Source: AWTP1-13 sp050248715 (GTDB taxonomy: Bacteria; Pseudomonadota; Alphaproteobacteria; Rhizobiales; Hyphomicrobiaceae). From it: a stretch of 64,000 bases of DNA. Position 1 is the first letter of the stretch; each line of letters starts with the position of its first letter. Shown piece after piece: positions 53,288-62,421 of this stretch. Location of the stretch: the NCBI GenBank assembly GCA_050248715.1, contig JBFWRV010000015.1, forward strand, positions 1 through 64,000. The letters run 5' to 3'. Under the pieces are notes generated by a model that worked only from the letters and a program-made list of their open reading frames with translations, was not told the origin of the DNA and searched no databases. The position numbers and the translations under genes were made by a program.

Positions 53288-54616
53288 TCACACCACGGGG
53301 CGGGGCAGGCCGAGGTTTTCCCTGAGGGTGGCTCCCTTGTAGTCCCTCTGAAACAGCCCGCGCCGCTGCAACTCGGGCACCACCAGATTCACGAAATCCT
53401 CGTAGCTGCCGGGCACACAGGCCGCGCCGACCACGAAGCCGTCGCAGGCCGGTGCCGAAAACCATTCCTCGAAGATGTCGGCGACCTCCTTTGGGCCGCC
53501 GACCCACGGCGGCGGCAGCTTGCCGCGCCGGGTGATCGTGATGAAGTCGCGCGGCGTCGGCTTGCGCCCGCCGAGCGCGGCAAGAACGCGGTCGCGGTGC
53601 GACTGGGTGCCGGTGAAGCGGGCAAGCTCGGCATCGGTGAAGGGCTCGTCGAGCGGCTTGGAGCCGAAGTCGAAGTTGCTGTTCTCCGACAGGAGCATCA
53701 GCGAGTCGACCTCCAGCGGCAGCGTCTCGATGAGTGCAAACTTGTCTTCCGCCTCAGCCTTGGTCGCGGCCACGACGGGATGGCAGAGCGTTGCGATCCT
53801 GACATGCTCGGGGTTGCGGCCGAGCGCGGCCGCGTCGGCCTTGAGCTCGGCGTAGTTCTTCCTCGACGCCTCCAGACCGGGGTTGCTGGTGAAGATGAGC
53901 TCGCCCCAGCGCGCGGCGAACCGCCGGCCGCGCCCGCTCTGTCCGGCCTGGATCACCACGGGATGGCCCTGGGGCGAGCGCGGTACGGTGAAGGGGCCGC
54001 GCGACTTGAAATGCTCGCCCTTGTGATCGATGCGCCGGACCTTGCCGGGATCGGCAAAGCGCCCCGCCGCCTTGTCGACGATGAGGGCGTCGTCGGCCCA
54101 GGTGTCCCAGTGGCCGTGCACGACTTCCAGGAACTCGTCGGCACGGTCGTAGCGCGCATCGTGCTCGATGACCTCGTCGAGGCCCATATTGCGCGCCTCG
54201 ACGTCGTTCATGGAGGTGACGACGTTCCAGGCCGCGCGGCCGTTGGTCATCAGGTCCAGCGTCTGGAACAGGCGGGCGACGTGGAAAGGGTGATAGTAGG
54301 TCGTCGAGTAGGTGGAGCCGACGCCCAGCTGCGTGGTGCTCATCGCCATCGGCATCAGGCAGGCGATCGGATCCATCTTCACGCAGCGGATGCCGTGGGC
54401 GACGGCCTCGGCGAAACGGCCGCCGTGGAACTCCGGCATGCCCAGGCGATCATCGAAAAAGGCGAGCTGGAACTTCCCGGCCTCCAGCACGCGGGCGATG
54501 TGGGCGTAGTAGTCGGGCGAGGCGAAGTCGTTGCGCGAGTCGGGATGGCGCCAGGAGCCCGCGAAGTTCGAGCAGTTCTGCGCCTGCAGAAAGCCGATCA
54601 GTATGATGTCGCGCAT
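53288..54616 (-). CDS. NtaA/SnaA/DszA-type flavin-dependent monooxygenase
   Basis: A 442-residue FMN-using monooxygenase of the bacterial luciferase-like superfamily. ATG 54616 has GGAGG seven bases upstream. Visible are WRHPDSRNDFASPDYYAHIA, FDDRLGMPEFHGG, GVGSTYSTTYYHPFHVARLF, GRAAWNVVTSMNDVEARNMG and HPVVIQAGQSGRGRRFAARW. These are diagnostic of the nitrilotriacetate monooxygenase component A group, which hydroxylates amino-polycarboxylates, sulfur heterocycles or similar compounds with reduced FMN from a partner reductase. No flavin reductase gene is adjacent. Confidence 0.9.
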   Translation of the reverse strand: MRDIILIGFLQAQNCSNFAGSWRHPDSRNDFASPDYYAHIARVLEAGKFQLAFFDDRLGMPEFHGGRFAEAVAHGIRCVKMDPIACLMPMAMSTTQLGVGSTYSTTYYHPFHVARLFQTLDLMTNGRAAWNVVTSMNDVEARNMGLDEVIEHDARYDRADEFLEVVHGHWDTWADDALIVDKAAGRFADPGKVRRIDHKGEHFKSRGPFTVPRSPQGHPVVIQAGQSGRGRRFAARWGELIFTSNPGLEASRKNYAELKADAAALGRNPEHVRIATLCHPVVAATKAEAEDKFALIETLPLEVDSLMLLSENSNFDFGSKPLDEPFTDAELARFTGTQSHRDRVLAALGGRKPTPRDFITITRRGKLPPPWVGGPKEVADIFEEWFSAPACDGFVVGAACVPGSYEDFVNLVVPELQRRGLFQRDYKGATLRENLGLPRPVV

Positions 54617-54683
54617 CCGCTTCCTCCCGGCGCGTGCGAGTAGCGACTTCTGCCGGCCGCCTCCCGCCTTGTTGGCGCCGACC

Positions 54684-55490
54684 CTACCACTTCGGCGGTT
54701 TGTCGAGGCGCATCACCGTGCCTTCGAGGCCGGGAACGGAGGGATAGGCTTTCGTCACCCGCGCATCATGGCCGGGGATGACGAGATCGCGCGAGCCCGC
54801 CAGCCGGTTGATGCGGCGATAGCCCTCGAGCATGCCGGGAAGATCGTAGAAGATGGCGAAGGGGCGCTCCTCGTCGACCTCCTCGAACACGTGCACGGCA
54901 TCCGACGCCAGGATCACCCACCCGCGGGCGGTATGCACGCGCAGGATCGCCTGCCCGCGCGCGTGGCCGCCCAGAAGGATGAACTCGATGCCCGGCGCGA
55001 TGGTGACGTCGCCCTTGTGGAAGACCATGCGCCCCGCATAGAGGAGATCGATCAGCGGCTTGATGTCGTCGGGGTGGTAGGCGGCGCGGAACGGCGGGTG
55101 CGTCATGTCGCGGCCCGTGACGTGGATCATCTCCTCGTCCTGGATGTGGAAGCGGGCCTTGGGATAGTCGCTAATCGTGCCGACGTGGTCGAAATGCGCG
55201 TGCGTCAGGATCACATCGGGCTCGCTCGCCGCGTCGATGCCGATCTTGGCCAGCGCCTCGCTCGGCCGGCAGATGAAGTCGTAGGCGCGGCCCATGCGTT
55301 TGGCCTCGCGCTGGGTCATGCCGGTATCGACCACCCAGGTCCGGCCTCCACCCTTCAGGGCATAGGTGAAGAAATCGAGGCCTTGGATCATCTTGTGGTG
55401 GTCGCCGCCGAGGAACGTGTGCCCCTCCGAGCGCTTGTCCTGCTTGGCGTAGCGGATGGCGTAGATTTCGTATTCGGGAAGCTTCGACAA
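54684..55490 (-). CDS. Metallo-beta-lactamase-fold lactonase, AHL lactonase-like
   Basis: A 268-residue MBL-fold hydrolase. The start is TTG 55490, supported by GGAG seven bases upstream. Metal ligands: THAHFDHVGT (His 97, His 99, Asp 101, His 102), a further His in LGGHARGQ, Asp in ILASDAVH and His in VIPGHDARV. The pattern is that of the N-acyl homoserine lactonase (AiiA/AttM) group, but within a catabolic array a lactone intermediate is the more likely substrate than a quorum signal. Confidence 0.87.
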   Translation of the reverse strand: MSKLPEYEIYAIRYAKQDKRSEGHTFLGGDHHKMIQGLDFFTYALKGGGRTWVVDTGMTQREAKRMGRAYDFICRPSEALAKIGIDAASEPDVILTHAHFDHVGTISDYPKARFHIQDEEMIHVTGRDMTHPPFRAAYHPDDIKPLIDLLYAGRMVFHKGDVTIAPGIEFILLGGHARGQAILRVHTARGWVILASDAVHVFEEVDEERPFAIFYDLPGMLEGYRRINRLAGSRDLVIPGHDARVTKAYPSVPGLEGTVMRLDKPPKW

Positions 55491-55566
55491 CGGTGCTCTC
55501 CGGAAGTGATTGCCGGCGGCTTCTGGCGTCGGGAGCGATACTCCATGTGCGGGAGAAGGGCGGTGG

Positions 55567-56451
55567 CTACTTCGTCATGCCCGTTATGCTGTCGCTCACC
55601 GCGCGCGGATCGCGCATCGGCCAGCGTCCCGCATCGACCTGGGTCCAGAATGCAGCAACGGCCGCATTGAAGGCATCGGGCTCCTCGATATTGATGGTGT
55701 GGCCGCTGTTGGGAATGAGCTGCAAGGCGGCCGAAGGGATCATCCGCTTCATGTAGACCCCGGGCAGCAGGCACGGCCAGTCCTCGTCGCCGCTGAGGAT
55801 CAGGGTCGGAACCGTCAGCTTCTTGAGCTGCGGCTCCAGGTCGAAGATGGAGGGGCGTTCCTTCTGCACGCCGAGCTGGGTGTTGGCCGCGCCCTTGGCC
55901 GAATGCTCGGCCAGCTGCTGCTTGAACTCGGCAAAGCCGCGCGGGTCCTTGTTCTCGAACTGCACGCGCGTCGGCCCGTAGGCGTAAGCGTCGGCGAACT
56001 TGGCCATGCCTTGGCTCTCGAGCCTCCCCGCGATCACGACCGCCTCGTTGCGGAACTTCTCGCGCTCGCCCTTCTCCGCGCCGTAGCCGACGCCGCCGAC
56101 GACCAGCGAAAGCGCGCGTTCGGGATAGGCGAGCCCGAAGTGCAGCGTGGCGAAGCCGCCCATCGACAGGCCGCAGATGTGCGCCTTGGCGATCCCGAGC
56201 TGATCGAGCACCGAGCGGATGTCGTCGCGGGCGCGGGCTTGCGAGTAGGAGGCGACGTCGGGCGGCACCTCCGAGGGCATCCAGCCCCGCGCGTTGAAGG
56301 CGATGCAGCGATAGCGGCGGGCAAACGCGCGCATCTGCGGCTCCCAGCTGCGGCAATCGCCGGCGAACTCGTGCACGAAGACGACGGGCGTGCCGCTGCC
56401 GTTCTCCTCATAGAAGAGCTTGACGCTATCGTCGGTGGTCAGGAAGGGCAT
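55567..56451 (-). CDS. Alpha/beta-fold hydrolase
   Basis: A 294-residue hydrolase starting at ATG 56451 (GAGAG upstream). The oxyanion region is TPVVFVHEFAGDCRSWEPQM, the nucleophile elbow HICGLSMGGFATLHFG, the acid in LILSGDEDWPCLLPG and the His in SGHTINIEEPDAFN. The family includes enol-lactonases and C-C bond hydrolases. It sits 178 bases below the amidohydrolase and 76 above the lactonase gene on the same strand. Confidence 0.9.
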   Translation of the reverse strand: MPFLTTDDSVKLFYEENGSGTPVVFVHEFAGDCRSWEPQMRAFARRYRCIAFNARGWMPSEVPPDVASYSQARARDDIRSVLDQLGIAKAHICGLSMGGFATLHFGLAYPERALSLVVGGVGYGAEKGEREKFRNEAVVIAGRLESQGMAKFADAYAYGPTRVQFENKDPRGFAEFKQQLAEHSAKGAANTQLGVQKERPSIFDLEPQLKKLTVPTLILSGDEDWPCLLPGVYMKRMIPSAALQLIPNSGHTINIEEPDAFNAAVAAFWTQVDAGRWPMRDPRAVSDSITGMTK

Positions 56452-56629
56452 GGGCTCTCTCTGTCTTCTGGCTGGCGGTTCGGGGCGGGGCGCACGCAGC
56501 CATGCAATCCGCCCCGGCACACTGTCGCGCGCCAGCAGCCGCGCTGACAACTGCTGTTGCGGCAGACCTGCCCAACCCGTCGGAGCTTGCAGGGCGGGAC
56601 GAAGGCAACCTCGCCTCCTGGCCCAGGGC

Positions 56630-57862
56630 CTACAACTTCTTGCGCGGGGTCGGGTCGAGATTGAAGATGCGCGCGGCGTTGAGGCCCATGATGTTGCGTT
56701 TGGCCTGCTCCGACAGGCACCCGAGCTCGCAGATCATCTGCGGCAGGTCGAAATCGTAGTGCGGCCAGTCCGACGCGAAAAGCAGCTGCGTCTCCGCGTT
56801 GATCATCTCGAGGGTTGTCGCGAGCGCCTTGGGATGCGTCACCTCCAGCGGCTGGGTGGTGTAGTAGCAGTGCTCGCGCATGTATTCGCTCGGGCAGCGC
56901 TTGAGCATGGGCGCCTCGGATTGGCGCATAAGGAACTGGTCGTCGAGCCGCTGCATCAGGAACGGCACCCAGGCGAGCCCGCTCTCGACCCACACGGATT
57001 TGAGCTTCGGGAAGCGCTCGGGAATGCCGTTCAGGATCCAGTTCGTCATGTGCACCATGTTGCACCATACGAACCCCAGCGCGTGCATGCCGACGAAGCG
57101 GTTGATGGTGGCGAGCGAGGGGTCCTGCCAGTGGTAGCCGGCGTGGAAGGCGAGCGGCTTGCCCTGCTCCTCGATCATCCGGTAGAGGCGCATGTAGTCG
57201 TTGTGATGCACCGGCTTGCTGCGCGTGCTCGTGACGCAGTAGCCGATGACGCCCTTCTTGTGCCCCAGCTCCTCGACAGTGCGGCAGGCCTCCTCGGGCG
57301 TATTGAAGGGCAGGTAGATCAGCGACTTGATGCGATCGTCCGCAGACAGGATGCGATCGATCAGCCAGCGGTTGTAGGCATTGCCGAGCCAGATCTCCAT
57401 CTCCGGCTGCGGATGCATGCCGAGGAACAGCATCGGCGTCGGGAACACCACCATGTTGTCGATCCCGAGCGAGTCCATGGCCCGGCGCGTGAGGACCACG
57501 TCGCGGTGCACATCCGTCTCCTCGACCTTCTCGCGGCGATCGTCCTGGTGCGGGATGCGTCCGCCTACGGACTGGTAGCGCAAGCCGAGGTCGCCGTTGA
57601 GCCCGTAAGGCGGCGCGCCCATCCTGTCGCTCTGGAAGCGAATGGCGTTGTCGCGGACGACAGGGTCCTCGATGTAGGAAACGATCTCCTTCCAGGAGAC
57701 GGTCTCGACGTGATGGGCATCGATGTCGGCGATGAACCAGTCCTCCAGCCCGCGCCGCTTGGCGTAGCGCCGGGCGTGGGCGAGGATGTCGCGGGTATCG
57801 GCATTGACGTCGATCGTTTGCGGCGAAAGCGGCTCGGACTTCAAGCTCGCGGGGGCGTCCAT
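56630..57862 (-). CDS. Amidohydrolase_2 family metal-dependent hydrolase
   Basis: A 410-residue TIM-barrel enzyme. ATG 57862 is chosen because GGAGGA lies six bases upstream; an in-frame ATG four codons earlier lacks this. Metal motif: FIADIDAHHVETVSWKEI. Mid-barrel: KPLAFHAGYHWQDPS, then ERFPKLKSVWVESGLAWVPF and the late Asp in LLFASDWPHYDFDLP. It resembles the amidohydrolase at 33279-34409 in type, though the two are clearly divergent. It probably hydrolyses or decarboxylates a ring-derived acid. Confidence 0.88.
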   Translation of the reverse strand: MDAPASLKSEPLSPQTIDVNADTRDILAHARRYAKRRGLEDWFIADIDAHHVETVSWKEIVSYIEDPVVRDNAIRFQSDRMGAPPYGLNGDLGLRYQSVGGRIPHQDDRREKVEETDVHRDVVLTRRAMDSLGIDNMVVFPTPMLFLGMHPQPEMEIWLGNAYNRWLIDRILSADDRIKSLIYLPFNTPEEACRTVEELGHKKGVIGYCVTSTRSKPVHHNDYMRLYRMIEEQGKPLAFHAGYHWQDPSLATINRFVGMHALGFVWCNMVHMTNWILNGIPERFPKLKSVWVESGLAWVPFLMQRLDDQFLMRQSEAPMLKRCPSEYMREHCYYTTQPLEVTHPKALATTLEMINAETQLLFASDWPHYDFDLPQMICELGCLSEQAKRNIMGLNAARIFNLDPTPRKKL

Positions 57863-57913
57863 GGCTTCCTCCATTGTCGGCGGCCCTCTTCCCTGGTCGG
57901 CTGGGCGGGCCTC

Positions 57914-58279
57914 CTACGCGTTTGGCGGGCCGGCATCCTCGTCGGGCCGGCGGCGATACCACAGCGCGAGCTCCATCGGTCCGAGGCGGAGCGCGCGCAA
58001 GAGCTCGGAGACGGCAGACAGAAGCTCGGTCGGCGTCAGCTCCTCATCGCGCCGACCGGCGATCGGGCGGAAGGTGCGTTCCTCCCCGTCGGACTTGGCG
58101 ACGTAGAGCCTGATCGCGGCCGTCATAATCTGGGCCACCGCCTCGTCCGAAACGCGTCCCGCTTCCCCGGCCGCGACGAGCTCGCGCGAGGCGCTAAGCA
58201 GATCGGGTGCGATGCGGTCGATCCAGGCGTAGGCGTCGTTGGCGAGGTCGCGTGCCGCCGGGCGGTCAGAGAACGACAT
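57914..58279 (-). CDS. Small protein of unknown function in the catabolic array
   Basis: A 121-residue protein, mostly helical: ARDLANDAYAWIDRIAPDLL, SDEAVAQIMTAAIRLYVAKS and TPTELLSAVSELLRALRLGP. No cysteines, no span. Its first 14 bases overlap the end of the Rieske gene, with a ribosome site inside it, so the two are coupled. The fixed position between Rieske and amidohydrolase suggests a structural or regulatory subunit. I do not recognise the family. Confidence 0.7.
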   Translation of the reverse strand: MSFSDRPAARDLANDAYAWIDRIAPDLLSASRELVAAGEAGRVSDEAVAQIMTAAIRLYVAKSDGEERTFRPIAGRRDEELTPTELLSAVSELLRALRLGPMELALWYRRRPDEDAGPPNA

Positions 58280-58631
58280 AGACCTCTCCGTCGCGCAGTT
58301 TGACTGTTGCCTTCCTCAGCCGCAGGTGCGCGTGGCCGGGATGGCGCCCCGTCTTCAGGGAGAACTCGTAGCCGTGCCAGGGGCATACGATGTGGCGCTG
58401 GCTCTCGTCGTACTCGAGCGTGCGCGTGCGCTGCTCGGCGTCCGTGGGCTCGATTACCTTGCGCATGATGCGCCCCTGGCAGACAGGTCCGCCCAGGTGT
58501 GCGCACACGTTGTGCCAGGCGTAAAACTCGCCGTCGACGCGGAACACGCCGATTTCAGCCTCACCGCACTTGACGACCCTGCGGTCGCCCTCGGCGAATT
58601 CGGCAAGGGTGCCGACGCTGTACTCCGGCAT
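58266..58631 (-). CDS. Small Rieske [2Fe-2S] protein
   Basis: A 121-residue Rieske protein; ATG 58631 has GGAGG seven bases upstream. Ligands: Cys 43/His 45 in HNVCAHLGGPVCQG and Cys 83/His 86 in HIVCPWHGYEFSLKTGR. The insertion between the two halves contains IEPTDAEQRTRTLEYD. It heads the minus-strand array and would supply or receive electrons in its pathway, though no oxygenase alpha subunit is present. Compare the similar small protein at 34420-34788. Confidence 0.9.
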   Translation of the reverse strand: MPEYSVGTLAEFAEGDRRVVKCGEAEIGVFRVDGEFYAWHNVCAHLGGPVCQGRIMRKVIEPTDAEQRTRTLEYDESQRHIVCPWHGYEFSLKTGRHPGHAHLRLRKATVKLRDGEVYVVL

Positions 58632-58893
58632 GCACCTTCCTCCCAAGACCATGGCCGCCGGGCAGTTTTTGTCTCGAGCAGGGGGCAGGCCCTGCGCCGT
58701 CGGCTGACGAAGCATAGACCTGCGTATCGGGTCTGGCACGTCCCGCGACGGGTCTTGGGGCGAAATTCCGGGCTCTCTGTCCCTCCGCGGCTTTCCCTCT
58801 CGACCGCGAAAGCAACACAATCTCAGCCATTTGAGGTCACCATCCCTTGCCAAGACCGCACGTGGCGGGAGGCCCGCCGATCGGACAGGACCA

Positions 58894-59529
58894 GTGAAAC
58901 GCAACTGCATTCTGGCGGGGATGGCCGCTCTGATCGTGACAGGGCCCGCCGGGGCCGCCACCAACGGCGCGCGGCGCGATACGGTGGATACCATCATTGT
59001 GCACGCGATCAGCGGGCCGTCCTGCTCGCGCGGCGAGGTGGTGTTCTCCGGCGCGCCTGGTGACGCCGAGCGATGGAAAACCTTCTTCGACCGGCATCCC
59101 TTCCTCGGCATTCACTACGTGGTGGACCGCGACGGCATTGTGCTCGCAAGCACTCCGGAGAACCGAATCGCCAATCACGCGCTCGATAACAACGATACCT
59201 CGATCGGCATCGAGCTCGTGCACGACGGCGATGGCCAGGAGCCCTACGCCGCGCGCCAGATCGATGCGCTGATCGCCTTGCTGAGGTCGATCCGCACCCG
59301 CCACGCCGTGCCGCTCGAGAACATCAAGGGACATGCCGACGTCGACGAGCGCACGTTCCGCTGCGGAGGCGGGACCTACAAGACGAAGGTAGACCCGGGC
59401 GCCAATTTCCCATGGGCGCGGATACGCTCGGCTCTGGGCGGCCGTCCGCGCCTTCTGTCCGAGCCAAAGCCTGTCCCCAGGCGCCCAGCGGCACCGCCGG
59501 CGATGCAAGTTCGCGCCACCGGGCCGTGA
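58894..59529 (+). CDS. Exported N-acetylmuramoyl-L-alanine amidase (Amidase_2)
   Basis: A 211-residue protein. GTG 58894 begins a short signal peptide (KRNCILAGMAALIVTGPAGA). Amidase_2 hallmarks: TVDTIIVHAISGPS (first zinc His), FLGIHYVVDRDGIVLAST, NHALDNNDTSIGIELVHDGD and NIKGHADVDERTF (second His). It should cleave muropeptides in the periplasm, similar to AmpDh enzymes but smaller. It is divergent from the catabolic array, with 262 bases between them. Confidence 0.85.
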   Translation: MKRNCILAGMAALIVTGPAGAATNGARRDTVDTIIVHAISGPSCSRGEVVFSGAPGDAERWKTFFDRHPFLGIHYVVDRDGIVLASTPENRIANHALDNNDTSIGIELVHDGDGQEPYAARQIDALIALLRSIRTRHAVPLENIKGHADVDERTFRCGGGTYKTKVDPGANFPWARIRSALGGRPRLLSEPKPVPRRPAAPPAMQVRATGP

Positions 59530-59845
59530 CCGCACCGCCCGAGCTGGAGCGGCGCCGGGGCGTGCCCGCACCGGCATGGAGGGGGGCGGTCTAGCCTCTG
59601 ATCTGGCGGCTCAATTCCTGGTGACCCGGTGTGATCGGTCTTTGTTTGGCCATATCCCTGGCGCGAGCTATAGGAACCGTGGTCAGGCGCGGGTTTTCCC
59701 GATTCGGCGCACGATGGCGAGGCGCGCACCACCGGGCCGCACCCGACGGGGTTAGAGGGTTCAGAATTCTTTGTTCCGGAGCACCCGCTGCGCAGCGCTG
59801 GCTGCGTATACGGCAAGCTGCAGACTTTGAAGAGGGCGAGTTCAG
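59530..59845. other. Gap without a convincing gene
   Basis: About 316 bases between the amidase and the L,D-transpeptidase, both plus strand. I see no frame with family resemblance, repeat or terminator. A ribosome site (GAGGGCGAG) precedes the next gene. Confidence 0.3.
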
Positions 59846-61201
59846 ATGAGGCAGAGCCTGGGCAGGACGCGGTTTCGGACGCTGCTCTTAGCCTGCGCAC
59901 TCATGGCTTCCGCCGGCGGCACGGCTCTGGCGCAAGGAGGCGATGGTTCCTGGTGGGAGTCCCTGCCCGGCTTCGGTCGCTCTTACGGCTCACCGCGCCG
60001 CACCTCGGAGGAGGAGCCGCGCCGGCGCGGCGAGGTGGTCGACGACCTGCGCCCCGACGCGACGCCCTTGCGCAGCGACGTGATGGTGGAAGCGCTCCAG
60101 GACGCCATCCACCGCTACCAGGAGATCGTCGCGCGTGGCGGCTGGCCGCAGCTTCCGGGTTCGCGCATGATCCGCCCCGAGGACAATGACGACCGTATTC
60201 CGCTTCTGCGTCGCCGGCTCATGATCGGCGGCGAGTTGTCTCGCCGGGCGGCGGATCCCTACGGCGGCGGCTACAGCTACGGTGCCGACCTCGAGGCCGC
60301 AGTGCGGCGCTTCCAGGTCAACCACGGCCTGCGTGTGTCGGGCCGCGTCGACAAGCCGACGCTCGATGCCCTCAACGTGCCGGCGCAGGCGCGGCTGTCG
60401 CAGCTTCGCCTCAACCTCCAGCGGCTGCGCGACCTCGGTACGCAGCGGACCGAGGATCGCTACATCCTCGTCAATGTTCCAGCCTTCCAGCTCGAGGCCG
60501 TGGAGCACTATCAGGTCGAGCTTCGGCACCGCGTGATCGCCGGTAAGGCCGAGCGGCAGACCCCGAACGTGCGGGCCACCATCAAGGCGCTCAACTTCTT
60601 TCCCTACTGGCGCGTGCCCGAGAGCGTGGCCACCCTCGACCTGATCCCCCGCCTCGCCAAGGAGCCGGACTACCTGGAGAAGGAGCAGATCCGGGTCCTG
60701 AGCGGCAACTACAACGGACCGGAGATCGATCCGACCAACATCGACTGGCGTCACGCCGACGCGAGCAAGATCCGCTTCCGCCAGGACCCCGGTCCGCAGA
60801 ATGCGCTCGGGCTCGTTCGTCTCGACATGCCGAACGAGCACGGCGTCTACATGCACGATACGCCGATGAAGCAGCTGTTCGGCCAGCGCGGTCGCTCCTT
60901 CAGCGCCGGCTGCGTGCGCGTCCAGGACGTGTTCTCGCTCGCCGAGTGGGTGGCGCGGCAGGAGCCGGGCTGGGAGCAGCCGGGCCGGGCGCACGAGATT
61001 CTCTCCGCCGGCAACGCCTTCGACCTCACCCTTACGCGGCCGGTGCCCGTGTATTTTGCCTACATCACGGCCTGGGCCGAGCCGAACGGCGACATCCAGT
61101 TCCGCCCCGACATCTACGGCCGCGACGGCATGCGCGACCTGATCGCCGCGGCCCACGATCCCGCGGATGGTCCGCCGCCCGCCTGGAGGCTGGCGCCCTG
61201 A
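59846..61201 (+). CDS. L,D-transpeptidase (YcbB-like, YkuD catalytic domain)
   Basis: A 451-residue exported enzyme. The N-terminal RTLLLACALMASAGGTALA is a signal peptide. A peptidoglycan-binding domain (about 145-180) has YGADLEAAVRRFQVNHGLRV. The YkuD domain carries the catalytic His in YMHDTPMKQLFGQRGRSF and Cys 356 in SAGCVRVQDVF. Before it comes the family-typical ERQTPNVRATIKALNFFPYW. It forms 3-3 cross-links in peptidoglycan or attaches proteins. Such enzymes are important for polar growth in Hyphomicrobiales. Confidence 0.92.
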   Translation: MRQSLGRTRFRTLLLACALMASAGGTALAQGGDGSWWESLPGFGRSYGSPRRTSEEEPRRRGEVVDDLRPDATPLRSDVMVEALQDAIHRYQEIVARGGWPQLPGSRMIRPEDNDDRIPLLRRRLMIGGELSRRAADPYGGGYSYGADLEAAVRRFQVNHGLRVSGRVDKPTLDALNVPAQARLSQLRLNLQRLRDLGTQRTEDRYILVNVPAFQLEAVEHYQVELRHRVIAGKAERQTPNVRATIKALNFFPYWRVPESVATLDLIPRLAKEPDYLEKEQIRVLSGNYNGPEIDPTNIDWRHADASKIRFRQDPGPQNALGLVRLDMPNEHGVYMHDTPMKQLFGQRGRSFSAGCVRVQDVFSLAEWVARQEPGWEQPGRAHEILSAGNAFDLTLTRPVPVYFAYITAWAEPNGDIQFRPDIYGRDGMRDLIAAAHDPADGPPPAWRLAP

Positions 61202-61222
61202 GGCAAGCGCGCCGCCGCCCCG

Positions 61223-62122
61223 CTACTGCTGCTGGGCATCGAACGGCGCCCAGACCGGTGGCGGCACCTTCCACCACAAGACGCGCTTGGGCGCGGGCCG
61301 CGGCTGGCCGTTCATCGGGCCCCCGAGCGCGCTGAACCCTTCCGCCGCAAACGGCCGCCGCGGGGCCGGAGAGGGGACCGCGCGTGGCTCGACGGAGACC
61401 CGGGTGGACGGCACGACCTCGGTGCGGAACGGTGTTTCGACGACGGAGGCGCGAAAGGGCGGCTGAGCCTTCGCGTCCGCGAACCGGACATGGGCGATCG
61501 TCTTTGCCAGCTGTGCCCCGGACTTCGCCGTGGCCTCGACCGTCACATCGAAGATGTCGGGTGTGTTCTTGCCCAGGGTTATCTGGAGGCCGTCGAGGTC
61601 CGCGAGCCGAAGCACCCAGGTGCGCCGGTCCTGCTGCCTGCCGCGGGACAGCGTGGCGGTTGCCGGCAGGCCCCGCAGGACGATGCTGATATTGTCGGCA
61701 TCGTCGACCCCGACCAGCCGCACGGGAAACAGCGCCTCGCCACGCTCCCCGCGGTGGATCGTCAGCTCGAATTCGGGCAGCCGGCCGTCTTCGGGCCGCG
61801 TGCTGCGAACGCGTGCTGGTGGCAACGCCAGCTGGGGCGGACCTGCGAGCCGTGGGGCGATGGTGTCGGGCCGCATCGGCTCTGTCGGCTTGGATTGGAG
61901 CAGCAGGAGGCCCAGCAAGGCCACTCCGCCGGCGATGCAACTGATGCCGAGGCCGAGCGCGAAGGACGTGCCGAGGCGCAGTCTGCGCACGCCGGCTTCC
62001 ACCAGCCGCGTCACCGATTGGTGCCGGTGCTGCCACGGGCCCTCGCGGTCCAGCAGCGCCAGTCGCTCTCTCAGGGACTTGGGCAAGGTTTTTTGATCGG
62101 CTGCCGATGCCCAAAAGCGCAT
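61223..62122 (-). CDS. Single-span protein of unknown function
   Basis: A 299-residue bitopic protein: a charged cytoplasmic N-terminus (KSLRERLALLDREGPWQHRH), one span (ALGLGISCIAGGVALLGLLL), a Pro-rich linker and a beta-type segment, VRLVGVDDADNISIVLRGLP, TATLSRGRQQDRRTWVLRLA, with DGLQITLG. This beta-unit recalls repeats in alphaproteobacterial envelope proteins. A Pro/Arg tail follows. It is convergent with the L,D-transpeptidase, an envelope-related context. Family not recognised. Confidence 0.7.
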   Translation of the reverse strand: MRFWASAADQKTLPKSLRERLALLDREGPWQHRHQSVTRLVEAGVRRLRLGTSFALGLGISCIAGGVALLGLLLLQSKPTEPMRPDTIAPRLAGPPQLALPPARVRSTRPEDGRLPEFELTIHRGERGEALFPVRLVGVDDADNISIVLRGLPATATLSRGRQQDRRTWVLRLADLDGLQITLGKNTPDIFDVTVEATAKSGAQLAKTIAHVRFADAKAQPPFRASVVETPFRTEVVPSTRVSVEPRAVPSPAPRRPFAAEGFSALGGPMNGQPRPAPKRVLWWKVPPPVWAPFDAQQQ

Positions 62123-62421
62123 CGCTCGCCTCCCTCAAACGCGATACCTGCCCGCACCTTGCTTGCTTTGGGCCGTTGTCCGACCGCCTCGCTGGCTTGT
62201 CTCGATCTAGCCGGGCCAATCGTGGTCTTTTTCCACAAGGCCGAGCGAGACCGAATGATTTTCATTGATTGTTGCATACCTGTAACGTCGATGGAACGGA
62301 CTATCCGTGTTCCGAGGTGGCCGGCACAGCCCGGCGCGCACGGTTGCTGCGGGCAGGGGGCGTCCGCTAGCGTATGTGTTGGACCCGCCTCCGATCATCC
62401 CCAGCCCAGGCGACCCTCGCG

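Noticed and set aside
54684..55490. Quorum-quenching function for the lactonase
   Set aside because: No luxI/luxR gene nearby and it is embedded in a catabolic array, so a pathway lactone is the simpler reading.
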